NCBI RefSeq assembly: GCF_934924865.1
Contig: NZ_OW235315.1
Span: forward strand, 2,976,001-3,040,000
DNA: 64,000 bases
DNA from: Tepidibacter aestuarii
GTDB taxonomy: Bacteria > Bacillota > Clostridia > Peptostreptococcales > Peptostreptococcaceae
Direction of reading: 5' to 3'
In this document: piece after piece, positions 51,954 to 61,237 of the stretch
Layout of the letters: each line of letters starts with the position of its first letter
How positions within the stretch are numbered: the stretch's first letter is position 1
Program-made: the position numbers and the translations under genes
Notes under the pieces: model-generated
Databases searched by the model: none
The model's input: the letters and a program-made list of their open reading frames with translations, nothing else
What the model was told of the DNA's origin: nothing

Positions 51954-53177
51954 TTATATTTTATATTCATACTCCCCATTTTCTTTTAAATAAAAAAAGT
52001 CAGAGTAGTCTATCTCAAATATATTCTTATCAATACCTGATATATCAATTTTTTCACTTATAAGATGCTTTAATACTCCGCAATAAGATATATCTCCTTG
52101 AAGTAGTGCTCCATATATTACTCCATCCTTATGTATAATTTTCTTATAAATATCTTTGTCCTCTATAATATCTACACTATAAGTATTATCTAATGCATCA
52201 ACAAGTCCAATAGATACAGTATCAAGGCCCAAGAAGTTCATAGAATTTCTAAAGCTGAATAGACTCTCTATTTCTCGATCCTTACTGACCATATTATAAG
52301 CTGCAACAATTCCCTGTTTTACAGCTATTGGCCATATAGGTGTACTTGCAGTTACATCTCCGCCTGAATATATATCCTCTACATTTGTTTCACATTTTGA
52401 ATTTATGCATATACCCATATCAATATTTATAGTATTATCCTTTATAAAAGATATATTAGGTCTAACCCCTGCTGCAACTATTATCATTTCACAGTCTATA
52501 ATTTCTCCGTTATCTAAATAAAGACCAGCTACATTATTATCTTTTAAATTAACTTTTGTAGCTTTAACTCCTTTATATATATTAACTCCTTTTTGCTTAA
52601 ACAACTCTTCATATCTACTTGAAGCCTTAGAGTCTAATTGAAGTGGAAGTATTCTATCATTCATTTCAACTAATGATATATTTATATTTTTATCAAGCAT
52701 TCCAGATACTGCATCTATACCTACAAGACCTGCTCCTAGCACAGCTACATTTTTTATATTTTTTATTTTTTCTTTTATCTTGTATGCATCACCTATATTT
52801 CTAAGTCCATATACATTATTTGCTTGTCTCAAATTTTCAATAGGAGGAATAAATGATGAAGCCCCAGTTCCTATAAATAATTTGTCATAGTCTAGTTCTA
52901 TATTATCTTCCACTAATACCTTTTTATTTATAGTGTCTATTTGCTCTACATATACACCACTTATCCAGTTTATATCATACTCTTTAAAAAAATCTTTTCC
53001 AGCAAAGTTTAGTTCTTCTAGTGTTTTATGATCACTTATTATATGGTGAAGCATACATCTTGAATAAATATCAGTATCCTTTGATACAACTGTTATTTTA
53101 GCATTCTCATCTAATTCTCTAAGAGTTTTAGCACAGCTTACACTTGCTGCACTGGCTCCAAGCACTAAATATCTCAT
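51954..53177 (-). CDS. FAD/NAD(P)-dependent oxidoreductase of the CODH operon
   Basis: 407-residue pyridine nucleotide-disulfide oxidoreductase-type flavoprotein (MRYLVLGASAASVSCAKTLRE with FAD-binding GxxxAxxxCA; second dinucleotide fold VAVLGAGLVGIDAVSG; ISGGDVTAST-like YSGGDVTAS). In CODH operons such proteins accept electrons from CooF and reduce NAD(P). ATG 53177 overlaps the cooF stop (TAATG), so translation is coupled. Not a classical disulfide reductase: the redox CxxxxC motif is absent. Confidence 0.92.
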   Translation of the reverse strand: MRYLVLGASAASVSCAKTLRELDENAKITVVSKDTDIYSRCMLHHIISDHKTLEELNFAGKDFFKEYDINWISGVYVEQIDTINKKVLVEDNIELDYDKLFIGTGASSFIPPIENLRQANNVYGLRNIGDAYKIKEKIKNIKNVAVLGAGLVGIDAVSGMLDKNINISLVEMNDRILPLQLDSKASSRYEELFKQKGVNIYKGVKATKVNLKDNNVAGLYLDNGEIIDCEMIIVAAGVRPNISFIKDNTINIDMGICINSKCETNVEDIYSGGDVTASTPIWPIAVKQGIVAAYNMVSKDREIESLFSFRNSMNFLGLDTVSIGLVDALDNTYSVDIIEDKDIYKKIIHKDGVIYGALLQGDISYCGVLKHLISEKIDISGIDKNIFEIDYSDFFYLKENGEYEYKI

Positions 53178-53617
53178 TACTTTTCGCCTCCTTGCACATA
53201 TATAGCTCCAGTTGGGCATTCATTCACACAAGCTGGGGTTCCGCCGCACATATCACACTTTAATACTACCTTTTTTTTATCGTCATCAGCTTTTAATACA
53301 CCGTATGGACATGACATTATACACATAAAGCACGATGCACACTTATCTTCATTATATTCAACTACACCAGTTTCTTTATTCTTAGTCATAGCGCCACTCA
53401 TGCAAGTTATAGCACATTCTGGTTCTTCACAATGTCTACAAAATATAGGAGTAGGATTCTTATCCTTATCTAAAGATATGTGATTCATGCTTTCATTTTT
53501 ATTATCTTCAAGATCTAAATCATATATATTTTCTGCATTACCTTTTTTAACCATACAAGCAAGTACGCAGTTTAGACATCCTTCACACAACGATTTATCT
53601 ACCATTATCCTGTTCAT
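53177..53617 (-). CDS. cooF: CooF-like iron-sulfur electron carrier
   Basis: 146-residue ferredoxin-like protein with four Cys clusters (CEGCLNCVLACM, CRHCEEPECAITC, CASCFMCIMSCP, CDMCGGTPACVNECP), each suited to one 4Fe-4S. It takes electrons from CODH (CooS). ATG 53617 has AAGGGGAG upstream. 24 bases after cooS and overlapping the oxidoreductase gene: one operon. Confidence 0.93.
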   Translation of the reverse strand: MNRIMVDKSLCEGCLNCVLACMVKKGNAENIYDLDLEDNKNESMNHISLDKDKNPTPIFCRHCEEPECAITCMSGAMTKNKETGVVEYNEDKCASCFMCIMSCPYGVLKADDDKKKVVLKCDMCGGTPACVNECPTGAIYVQGGEK

Positions 53618-53641
53618 AACATACCACTCCCCTTGTATTTA

Positions 53642-55507
53642 TTACAAACCTAATTTATTTCTTCTATCTATTATAATATCTTCTAGCTTATCAGCAGTTT
53701 TTAAAACATCATCTTCAAGTATTAATTTTCCTCCAGTTAACCCTTCAAGTTGGTTAGTAAGAACATCTGTTACAACCTTACTTCCAGTTACAAATGGAGG
53801 TATAGCAAGGTGAAGTGGAAGTCCAAGAGCAAGTCCAAATGCCCCATCAGCTAAAGCTTGTTCTTCTAACCATTGTGGAGCTGATAATACTAATGGTAAC
53901 TGAGGTATATCTATTCCCAAGTAATTAGCAAGATCAGTTGCAACAATTTCAAGTCTTCCAATTGCAAGACATGGTCCAAAGTTTAAAACAGGAGGTATTC
54001 CCAATCCTTCACATACTTCTCTTAAGTTATCTCCTGCTAAAGATGCAGCCTTAGGAGACATAAGTCCAACATTTTCAAGTCCTCCACTTGAACATCCAGC
54101 TGATAAAACTAATATATCTCTTTTTATAAGTTCTTTAGTAAGCTCAACTGTGAATACATCATGCCCTTTAGCAGTAAGGTTTGAACATCCTACAACCCCA
54201 GCAATTCCTTTTATCTTTCCGCTAGCTATTAAATCAACTAAAGGCTTCCAGCTATCCCCTAAAAATTTCTTAAGTGATTTTTCGCTTACACCAGTTATAA
54301 CATCATCATGTCCATGATCCTTTGGTATATCTATAACCACATCTCCTCTTCTATTTTTATAACTAAGTAAAGCTTCACTTATTATATGCTCAGATATTTC
54401 TTCAGCTTTTTCAATAGAAAATTCAATATAATCAGCATTAGCCTTTTTAGCAACATCATCAAGACATATCATTTTTACCTTATATTCATCTGCTATAGGT
54501 TCTATTCCAGGAAGTGTGCAGTTAAACTCAGAAACTATTATGTCTATTCCCCCAGTTGATAATAAAGCTTCACTTGTAAAGTTATTTCCAGCATGACCTG
54601 AGAATACATCTTGGTAATGCTCTCCTCTTAATTGTAAATCTTGACCTACACAAGTACATCCAACTAATTTAAACCCTTTAGCCCCTACTTCTTTTGCTTT
54701 TTTTACTACATCATCACTTGTAAGTATATCTTGAAGATGGGATATATTTGAATGCTGGTGACCTGTTATCATTATATTTATATAATCCTCATCTACAACC
54801 TTAAATCCAACTGGAGCCTGTCTTATAACTGGTTCTCCAAGCATGATATCATTTAACAAATTTGTTAAAGTAAGTCCATAAAGACCTGTTGATATCCCTA
54901 AGTTTAAAGAATGAAGTAACATATCCACTGGGTCACTATTTAAGTTAGTTGAACTCTTAACTATAGCATCAAATACCTCTGATTTTGCTCCACCAGGAAC
55001 TATGTCTAGCTTTTGCCAGTTTTCAAATCTATTTTTATATGCCATCTTCTCAACTAATTCCATCTTTTCATATCTTGGTTTATATAAATCATTTAAAACC
55101 TTATCTGCAACCTTTATTGCTTTTTCATATACATCATTTCCATCTATCTCAAATAGCTCAGAAAGTTCATTTAAAGTATCTATGCCCTTTATATTTCCCT
55201 TCTTTAAAGCTATATCTTTTAAATTTCTAGCAGTAGTTTCAACAATATGTAAGTAGCATGCAGCTCCTGACGCAACTGCTCTTAAAAAGTTTCTTCCAAC
55301 TATAGTATCCGCTGTCGCACCACATACCCCCCTTGGTGATTTAGGTGTTATTCTACAAGGTCCATTTGAACATAGCCTACAACACACACCTTGTTGTCCA
55401 AACCCACACTTAGTACTTTGCTTTTCTACTCTATTAAATGAAGTCTCAACCTCTTTAGTTTTAATAAATTCCTCTAATCTACAATCTGCTGATTTACAAA
55501 TACCCAT
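53642..55507 (-). CDS. cooS: Anaerobic carbon monoxide dehydrogenase catalytic subunit
   Basis: 621-residue Ni-Fe-S monofunctional CODH. N-terminal cluster Cys residues CGFGQQGVCCRLCSNGPCRI (B and D cluster region), HxxH-type and Cys ligands of the C cluster (GHQHSNISHLQ; GCTCVGQDLQLRGEHYQDVF; SAGCSSGGLENVG; NFGPCLAIGR). It oxidises CO to CO2, passing electrons to CooF. The gene is not next to acetyl-CoA synthase genes, so it acts in CO oxidation, detoxification or ferredoxin reduction. AGGGAGG precedes ATG 55507. Confidence 0.97.
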   Translation of the reverse strand: MGICKSADCRLEEFIKTKEVETSFNRVEKQSTKCGFGQQGVCCRLCSNGPCRITPKSPRGVCGATADTIVGRNFLRAVASGAACYLHIVETTARNLKDIALKKGNIKGIDTLNELSELFEIDGNDVYEKAIKVADKVLNDLYKPRYEKMELVEKMAYKNRFENWQKLDIVPGGAKSEVFDAIVKSSTNLNSDPVDMLLHSLNLGISTGLYGLTLTNLLNDIMLGEPVIRQAPVGFKVVDEDYINIMITGHQHSNISHLQDILTSDDVVKKAKEVGAKGFKLVGCTCVGQDLQLRGEHYQDVFSGHAGNNFTSEALLSTGGIDIIVSEFNCTLPGIEPIADEYKVKMICLDDVAKKANADYIEFSIEKAEEISEHIISEALLSYKNRRGDVVIDIPKDHGHDDVITGVSEKSLKKFLGDSWKPLVDLIASGKIKGIAGVVGCSNLTAKGHDVFTVELTKELIKRDILVLSAGCSSGGLENVGLMSPKAASLAGDNLREVCEGLGIPPVLNFGPCLAIGRLEIVATDLANYLGIDIPQLPLVLSAPQWLEEQALADGAFGLALGLPLHLAIPPFVTGSKVVTDVLTNQLEGLTGGKLILEDDVLKTADKLEDIIIDRRNKLGL

Positions 55508-55539
55508 TATTATTCCTCCCTTTATTGTGTACTAATTTA

Positions 55540-55581
55540 GTATACTTTAAACTAAAACTATACCTTTTTTGTATACTTTAA
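55540..55581. promoter_or_regulatory. Two GTATACTTTAA boxes upstream of cooS
   Basis: GTATACTTTAA occurs at 55540-55550 and 55571-55581, 31 bases apart (three helix turns), in the space between cooS and the Rrf2 gene. A third copy, inverted (TTAAAGTATAC, 56019-56029), lies before the Rrf2 gene. Likely binding sites of that regulator. Confidence 0.6.
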
Positions 55582-55593
55582 TTTAAAGAAAGA

Positions 55594-56007
55594 TTACTCT
55601 TTCTCTTTTAACAAATCTTCAAAAGTTACCTTTTGTAATTCTTGATGTACAACCTTTTGAACATTAGCTAAAGCTTGATGAATTGTGCATTTATTAGTTT
55701 TTCTCCTATTACAGTATTCTTTATCATATAAACATCTGTTAACATATATAGGACCGTCTATAGCCTCTACTACTTCTTTTAATGTTATATCTTTAGAGTT
55801 TTTGTTTATCATATATCCACCATTTACACCTCTAAAAGATTTAACTAAATTCTTTTTTGTAAGCTTTCTTAGAATTTTTAAAGAAAATCTCAAAGGTATA
55901 TTCTGTGTTTCTGAAATTACTCTGGCCTCTATTCTCTGCTCAGATGATGTTTGACAAAGAAACAATATTATTCTTAATGCATAATCTGCTTCTTGAGTTA
56001 TTTTCAT
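55594..56007 (-). CDS. Rrf2 family transcriptional regulator
   Basis: 137-residue winged-helix regulator of the Rrf2 family (MKITQEADYALRIILFL; IPLRFSLKILRKLTKKNLVKSFRGVNGGY). The C-terminal part has Cys residues suited to an Fe-S cluster (NRCLYDKEYCNRRKTNKC), so it may sense redox state, oxygen or CO. It lies 86 bases upstream of cooS on the same strand, with repeated GTATACTTTAA boxes before both genes. Confidence 0.93.
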   Translation of the reverse strand: MKITQEADYALRIILFLCQTSSEQRIEARVISETQNIPLRFSLKILRKLTKKNLVKSFRGVNGGYMINKNSKDITLKEVVEAIDGPIYVNRCLYDKEYCNRRKTNKCTIHQALANVQKVVHQELQKVTFEDLLKEKE

Positions 56008-56018
56008 GTAATCACCTT

Positions 56019-56029
56019 TTAAAGTATAC
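56019..56029. promoter_or_regulatory. GTATACTTTAA box upstream of the Rrf2 gene
   Basis: TTAAAGTATAC, exact reverse complement of the boxes before cooS, 12 bases upstream of the regulator start. Suggests autoregulation. Confidence 0.55.
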
Positions 56030-56192
56030 TTATTTTGTATATTTTTATATTAGTACTTCATTAATTATTTGTCAATATTATTTTTCTCAAAATTTATTTA
56101 TATTATACATGAAAATTATGATTCTAAAAATCAATACAGGGTATATTAAATTATAAGTTAATATGTAAACTATTTTTAAGGGGATGTTTATA

Positions 56193-56930
56193 ATGAATAA
56201 AGTAATTGAAACTTTAATTAATCATCGTTCTATTAGAAGTTACAAAAAAGATTCTGTATCAAAAGAATATTTAGATATAATTATTAAATCAGCACAAGCT
56301 GCACCTTCTTCTATTAACGGACAACAAATGAGTATTATTAGTGTAGAAGATGAAGAAAAGAAAAAGAAAATAGCCCATCTTGTTGGAGATCAAGCATGGG
56401 TAGACCAAGCACCTGTTTTCCTTATTTTCTGCGCTGATTTTTATAGAGCTAAGTTAGGTTTAGAATTAAATAATCAAGAAATGGTAATTACAGATAATAT
56501 AGAGTCAACATTAGTTGGGGCTGTTGATGTTGGGATTGCCATGTCAAATGCCATAACAGCAGCAGAATCTCTTGGCCTTGGAACTGTTCCTATTGGAGGA
56601 GTTAGAAAAAATCCAGATGAATTGATTGAACTGTTAGAACTACCCCCATATGTTTTTCCTATATGCGGACTCGTTATAGGTCATATAGAAGATAATTCTC
56701 ATTTAAAACCTAGATTCCCAAAAGAAGCTGTACATCATGAGGAAAAATATAATAATGATTTAATAGATAATGTTAAAGAGTATGACGAGACTGTATCTAA
56801 TTATATGAAAGAGCGTACTAATGGAGAAGACTCTAGAAATTGGTCTCAAACAGTATCAAGGGTATATAACCATGTATACTATCCAAAAGTTAGCGATGCA
56901 CTTAAAAAGCAAGGATTCAAAAATTTATAA
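56193..56930 (+). CDS. NfsA/FRP-type nitroreductase
   Basis: 245-residue FMN-dependent nitroreductase or flavin reductase: TLINHRSIRSYKKDSVSKEYL, SAQAAPSSINGQQMSIISV, WVDQAPVFLIFCADFYRA, GIAMSNAITAAESLGLGTVPIGGVRKNP, FPICGLVIGH and a C-terminal YNHVYYPKVSDALKKQGF typical of the NfsA group. ATG 56193 is preferred to 56184 because AAGGGG lies 9 bases before it. Substrate unknown. Divergent from the Rrf2 gene. Confidence 0.93.
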   Translation: MNKVIETLINHRSIRSYKKDSVSKEYLDIIIKSAQAAPSSINGQQMSIISVEDEEKKKKIAHLVGDQAWVDQAPVFLIFCADFYRAKLGLELNNQEMVITDNIESTLVGAVDVGIAMSNAITAAESLGLGTVPIGGVRKNPDELIELLELPPYVFPICGLVIGHIEDNSHLKPRFPKEAVHHEEKYNNDLIDNVKEYDETVSNYMKERTNGEDSRNWSQTVSRVYNHVYYPKVSDALKKQGFKNL

Positions 56931-56959
56931 TCACAAAAGCTTTCAAGCGAAATTGAAAA

Positions 56960-57005
56960 ATTAATAAATGAGATCTAGTATATATACTAGATCTCATTTA
57001 TTAAT
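56960..57005. terminator. 46-bp perfect palindrome, bidirectional terminator
   Basis: A perfect palindrome of 46 bases (arms begin ATTAATAAATGAGATCTAGT) between convergent genes, containing the stop of the MOSC gene. Its A- and T-rich ends could serve as terminator tails on both strands. Confidence 0.7.
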
Positions 57006-57439
57006 ACTTCTATAATATCTCCTGATTTAACAGTTCCGCCCTTAATAATTTTCGTAAATATTCCCTCTCTTGGCATTACACAATCTCCAACTAATCTTCT
57101 TATTTCACATCCGCCATGGCATTCCTTACCGATTTGAGTTACCTCTTGAATAGTCTCTCCAATCTTTAGCTTAGTTCCAACAGGTAATTTATAAAGTACA
57201 ATTCCTTCAGTCGTAATATTTTCTGCAAACTTACCACTCTCAAGTCCCTCTACTCCAGATGCTTTCATCTTATCTATACTCTCCTGAGATAGTAAGCTTA
57301 CTTGTCTATGCCAATTACCTGCATGAGCATCTCCAACAAGGCCATGATCTTCTCTAAACTCCCCTTTTGGTATCGGATGCTTTACAACACCTTTTTTTTC
57401 ACTTATATTTATATCTATAACTTTCCCAAACTTATTCAT
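56987..57439 (-). CDS. MOSC domain protein
   Basis: 150-residue stand-alone MOSC domain, a fold related to the sulfur-carrying C-terminus of molybdenum cofactor sulfurase. GKFAENITTEGIVLYKLPVGTKLKIGE and GKECHGGCEIRRLVGDCVMPREGIF (conserved Cys in HGGC) are typical. Probably handles sulfur or binds the cofactor. Follows moaC by 24 bases in a moaA-moaC-MOSC operon. Confidence 0.9.
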   Translation of the reverse strand: MNKFGKVIDINISEKKGVVKHPIPKGEFREDHGLVGDAHAGNWHRQVSLLSQESIDKMKASGVEGLESGKFAENITTEGIVLYKLPVGTKLKIGETIQEVTQIGKECHGGCEIRRLVGDCVMPREGIFTKIIKGGTVKSGDIIEVLINEI

Positions 57440-57463
57440 AATAAAATTCCCCCATTAAATGAT

Positions 57464-57928
57464 TTATTTTCTAGTGTAATCAGATTTTCCTCCAGTTTTC
57501 TTGATAAGCTTTATATCCCCTATAACCATATCCTTATCAATAGCTTTACACATATCATAAATAGTTAAAGCAGTCATAGATACAGCAGTTAAAGCCTCCA
57601 TTTCAACACCTGTTTTTCCATATGTTTTAACAATTGCTTGTATTTCTATGCTTGTATCTAATACATTAAACTCTATATTTGCTCCAGTTAAAAATATATT
57701 GTGGCACATAGGTATTAAATCAGATGTTTTCTTAGCTCCCATAATACCACCTATTTGAGCAACAGATAAAACATCTCCTTTTTTAATAAGCCCCTCTTTT
57801 ATTTTATCTACAGTTTCTTTTTTCATATGTATTATTCCCGTTGCTATTGCGACTCTTTCTGTATCATTCTTTCCCCCTACATCTACCATCTTAGCTCTTC
57901 CACTCTCATTAAAATGTGTGAACCCCAT
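57464..57928 (-). CDS. moaC: Cyclic pyranopterin monophosphate synthase
   Basis: 154-residue MoaC, completing the first step of molybdenum cofactor synthesis (with MoaA, from GTP to cyclic pyranopterin monophosphate). Signatures [32 protein letters not shown] and [24 protein letters not shown]. Starts 2 bases after the moaA stop. GGAGG precedes the ATG. Confidence 0.97.
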   Translation of the reverse strand: MGFTHFNESGRAKMVDVGGKNDTERVAIATGIIHMKKETVDKIKEGLIKKGDVLSVAQIGGIMGAKKTSDLIPMCHNIFLTGANIEFNVLDTSIEIQAIVKTYGKTGVEMEALTAVSMTALTIYDMCKAIDKDMVIGDIKLIKKTGGKSDYTRK

Positions 57929-57930
57929 AC

Positions 57931-58884
57931 TTATCCTCCTATTGCTATCATATTTCTAGTTATATATTCGCCATTCTCTAGGTGATGTTCTTTAGGCTTT
58001 TTAGAAATTGCATCTATTATTAAAGTTTTTATATCTTCACCATTTCTAATAGGTGTCTTTAAGTCTATTTCCTCTTCAGAATGAAGACATAGTTTTAGCT
58101 TTCCATCACTAGTAAGCCTTACTCTATTACAGTTAGAACAAAATTTGCATGATATAGGATTTATAAGTCCAACCTTGCCTTTTGCACCAGATAATTTATA
58201 GTAGTTTGCAGGTGAGTTTATATCATCTCTTTTTATCTCTTCTAGATTCTCAACTTTTTCTAATACATATTCATTAGAAATAAAATTATGAATAGCCCAA
58301 TTCCTTGCTTCACCAATTGGCATAAGCTCTATAAATCTTACATCAATACCATCATTAGTAAGATTGACTAAATCATCTATTTCATCATCATTAAATCCTC
58401 TGATCAAGACTGTATTTAATTTAATTGGAGTTAATCCTACTTCTTGTGCCTCTTTAATTCCATCTAAAGTGTCTTTAAGTTGTCCACCTCTAGTTATATA
58501 CTCATATTTTTTTTCATCCAATGTATCAAGGCTTATATTTACTCTATTCACCCCTGCATCTTTTAATTGTTTTGCGTATTTTTTAAGCATTATAGCGTTA
58601 GTAGTTATAGCAAAATCTTTTACTCCTTCAAGATTTCCTATATTCTCAATCAAACCAAGTATCCCTCTTCTAACCAAGGGCTCTCCTCCAGTTATTCTTA
58701 TCTTATCTACTCCCAACTCTACGAAAACCTTTGCTATAGTCTCAATCTCTTCAAGTGTTAATACATCACTGTGACTCATCTTATCTATACCTTTATTTGG
58801 CATGCAATATCTACATCTTAAATTACACAAATCAGTAACTGAAATTCTCAAATAATTTATTCTTCTATTGTACGAATCTATCAT
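57931..58884 (-). CDS. moaA: GTP 3',8-cyclase
   Basis: 317-residue radical SAM enzyme. The SAM-binding CNLRCRYC lies at about residues 17-24, followed by a TIM-barrel core ([24 protein letters not shown]), and a C-terminal cluster site ([19 protein letters not shown]). The C-terminal GG tail (MIAIGG) is needed for activity in the family and is present. First gene of a moaA-moaC-MOSC operon. Confidence 0.97.
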   Translation of the reverse strand: MIDSYNRRINYLRISVTDLCNLRCRYCMPNKGIDKMSHSDVLTLEEIETIAKVFVELGVDKIRITGGEPLVRRGILGLIENIGNLEGVKDFAITTNAIMLKKYAKQLKDAGVNRVNISLDTLDEKKYEYITRGGQLKDTLDGIKEAQEVGLTPIKLNTVLIRGFNDDEIDDLVNLTNDGIDVRFIELMPIGEARNWAIHNFISNEYVLEKVENLEEIKRDDINSPANYYKLSGAKGKVGLINPISCKFCSNCNRVRLTSDGKLKLCLHSEEEIDLKTPIRNGEDIKTLIIDAISKKPKEHHLENGEYITRNMIAIGG

Positions 58885-59288
58885 ATAAAATCCCCCGCTA
58901 TTACGACTTCCCCTCTTATTAATTAATATTATATCATCTTTTTATACTATTCTTTATTACAGAACAATATAAATTTTTTACTTATAAAGATGTTTAATAT
59001 ACAATATGTGTTTTGATGAATTTCATTTTGCTCTAATCAAATTACTAAAAAATGATGCTTATTAAAATGTTAGCGAATGATTTAAATATTTTTCTATAAA
59101 ACTTAGATTGCGCTGTTTAAATATCCGTCAAGAAACTTCGTTGTCTGATCGTAAGAGAGTTCAGAAGTTTTAGGATATTTAATAAGGCGCAATATTTAGT
59201 TTTATTAAAATATTTAATACAGCAGCGTTATTTTAATAAGCATCATTTTTCTCTCAAGTACTTACCTATTTTGATCTAAAGTTTCACT
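58885..59288. other. Intergenic region filled by an inverted-repeat element
   Basis: 404 bases between moaA and the hycB-like gene. Positions 59048-59250 are the nested inverted-repeat element. The rest is AT-rich and should hold the moa promoter. No gene seen. Confidence 0.6.
59048..59250. repeat. Inverted-repeat element, nested copy
   Basis: Perfect 21-bp ends (AAAAATGATGCTTATTAAAAT at 59048-59068 without its last base, and complement at 59230-59250). The outer core matches 34282-34371 (GCTTATTAAAATGTTAGCG, TTTAAAT.TTTTCTATAAAA; right part TAAAATATTTAATACA). In its centre, about 59107-59196, lies a second inverted repeat (ATTGCGC / GCGCAAT and TTTAAATATCC / GGATATTTAAT), itself holding AAACTTC/GAAGTTT. 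Confidence 0.75.
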
Positions 59289-59846
59289 TTATAATAAAGA
59301 TGCACTCTTTTTTCTCTTATCCTTTACAGATTGTTTTATATCCTCATCCTTAACTATCTTAAATGCGTCAGTAGGACATACTTCAACACACGCTGGCCCT
59401 TTGTCTCTATTTATACAAAGGTCACACTTATTAGCTATTATTCTCTCTTTAAAGCACAACTTTTTAGAATCCATGTCTATTAAATTAGGTTGAACTACCT
59501 TTTCTCCATCTTTATAATAATCAACTAATTCAATAGCTCCTAATGGACATGCCATTAGACATGTTTTACAACCTATACAAGTTTCTTCATTTATTTGTAT
59601 GCTTCCATCTTTGTTTACTATCGAACCATTTGGACATGCATTTGCACATGGAGCATCTTCACAGTGTCTACATTGAATTGGTGCACTAACCGTAGCTGTT
59701 TTTACAACACTAAGTCTTGGGTTGAACGATATATTTTTACATTCTGGATTGAATATATCTTCATCAGAATGAGCAATAACACAAGCTATTTGACATGTTC
59801 TACACCCTATACACTTATTAGGATCTACTATAACAAAAGTATTCAT
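59289..59846 (-). CDS. HycB-like four-cluster iron-sulfur protein (1)
   Basis: 185-residue electron carrier with four 4Fe-4S motifs: CIGCRTCQIACVIAH, CRHCEDAPCANACP, CIGCKTCLMACP, CDLCINRDKGPACVEVCP. It transfers electrons between formate dehydrogenase and [FeFe]-hydrogenase in the cluster. It is closely related to the protein at 61238-61780. ATG 59846 overlaps the hydA stop. The gene is last in a series on the minus strand. Confidence 0.93.
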   Translation of the reverse strand: MNTFVIVDPNKCIGCRTCQIACVIAHSDEDIFNPECKNISFNPRLSVVKTATVSAPIQCRHCEDAPCANACPNGSIVNKDGSIQINEETCIGCKTCLMACPLGAIELVDYYKDGEKVVQPNLIDMDSKKLCFKERIIANKCDLCINRDKGPACVEVCPTDAFKIVKDEDIKQSVKDKRKKSASLL

Positions 59847-61219
59847 TAATATTTCTCCTTTCTCGATGCATATTCCGTATGTAGAAGATGATGTGATTTT
59901 TCTCCAAGTGGCTCACTTAAAAACTCCTCATACAATTTTTTTATACTACTATTTTCATGAGATTTTCTTACTTTACACTCCCCATCGTGAGTATAAATAG
60001 ATTTTTTTCTATTATCATATGCCATTTTCTTATATTTATCTAAAATAACCTTTGGTTGTCCACCTCCACTTATACACCCTTCTGGACATGTCATAACCTC
60101 TATAAAGTGTAAATCTGATTTATTATTTTTTATATCTTCAAGTATAGGTATTACATTTTCAAGTCCTGATACTACTGCAACATTTAATTTCATATTTCCT
60201 ACATCAATACTAGATTTAGTCACTCCATTTTCTCCTCTTACAGAGTGTATATCTATATTTGGTATACTTTCTTTAGTAATAAGCTCATATCCAGTTCTAA
60301 TAGCAGCTTCCATAACGCCACCAGTAGTACCAAATATTGTTCCAGCTCCTGTATAATCACCTAGAGGGTTATCGAATTTTTCTTCTTTTATATTCTTAAA
60401 ATCAATTCCCATATCCTTTATTAAATAAGCTAGCTCTCTTGTAGTTATTACTACATCAACATCCTTGTATCCACTGCTATTCATCTCTTCTCTATTACAT
60501 TCATATTTCTTACATGTACAAGGCATTACAGATACACTAAATACGTCTTTAGATTCTACATTATCTATATCAGCTCCGTAAGTTTTAAATATAGCTCCAG
60601 CCATTTGCTGAGGAGACTTGCAACTTGAAAGATGGTTTGAAAGTTCTGGATATTCTTGTTCCATAAATTTAACCCAAGCTGGACAGCATGATGTGAACAT
60701 AGGAAGGTCATTTCCCTCAGTAACCCTCTTAATAAGTTCTGTACCTTCCTCCATTATAGTCAGATCTGCTGAAAAATTAGTATCATATACTCTATCAAAT
60801 CCCATTTTTCTAAGAACTGCTGCAAGTTTTTTATCTGTTAAAGATCCTAAATCTAATCCAAAATCTTCTGCTAAAGCAACTCTTACTGCAGGCGCACACT
60901 GAACAACCTTATGAAGTTTATCATTACTTAAACTATCTTTTACCTTTTCTACATCACACATACTATAAGCTGCAAATAGAGGTTCTTTAACCGTTTCAAG
61001 CATACCTCTTTCCTTTATTTTTTTATCCACAGGAGTAGTGTCTGATTCAAACTCGCTTAAATAAGCACTACATATTTGTACACATTGCCCACATATAACA
61101 CACTTATCCTCGTTTATACTTTGAGCTTCTCCTTGTTTTCCTTCTATAGCATCAACAGGACATATACTTGCACATCTTCTACATCCTGTACATATTTCTT
61201 TATCTATATTGACTATCAT
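59846..61219 (-). CDS. [FeFe]-hydrogenase, HydA2-like
   Basis: 457-residue iron hydrogenase. N-terminal two-cluster ferredoxin (CTGCRRCASICP; CVICGQCVQIC), then the H-cluster domain with L1 MFTSCCPAWVKF (about 177), L2 VMPCTCKKYE and L3 EVMTCPEGCISGGGQP. L3 differs from the usual ACPGGC. The short form without extra N-terminal domains resembles the hydrogenase subunit of hydrogen-dependent CO2 reductase or formate hydrogenlyase-like complexes. Its neighbours are two hycB-like genes, moeA and fdhF. GGGGGG precedes ATG 61219. Confidence 0.95.
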   Translation of the reverse strand: MIVNIDKEICTGCRRCASICPVDAIEGKQGEAQSINEDKCVICGQCVQICSAYLSEFESDTTPVDKKIKERGMLETVKEPLFAAYSMCDVEKVKDSLSNDKLHKVVQCAPAVRVALAEDFGLDLGSLTDKKLAAVLRKMGFDRVYDTNFSADLTIMEEGTELIKRVTEGNDLPMFTSCCPAWVKFMEQEYPELSNHLSSCKSPQQMAGAIFKTYGADIDNVESKDVFSVSVMPCTCKKYECNREEMNSSGYKDVDVVITTRELAYLIKDMGIDFKNIKEEKFDNPLGDYTGAGTIFGTTGGVMEAAIRTGYELITKESIPNIDIHSVRGENGVTKSSIDVGNMKLNVAVVSGLENVIPILEDIKNNKSDLHFIEVMTCPEGCISGGGQPKVILDKYKKMAYDNRKKSIYTHDGECKVRKSHENSSIKKLYEEFLSEPLGEKSHHLLHTEYASRKEKY

Positions 61220-61237
61220 CTCCTCTTCCCCCCTAAA

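Noticed and set aside
56960..57005. Operator or recombination site from the 46-bp palindrome
   Set aside because: It lies between convergent gene ends and contains a stop codon, so termination explains it more simply.
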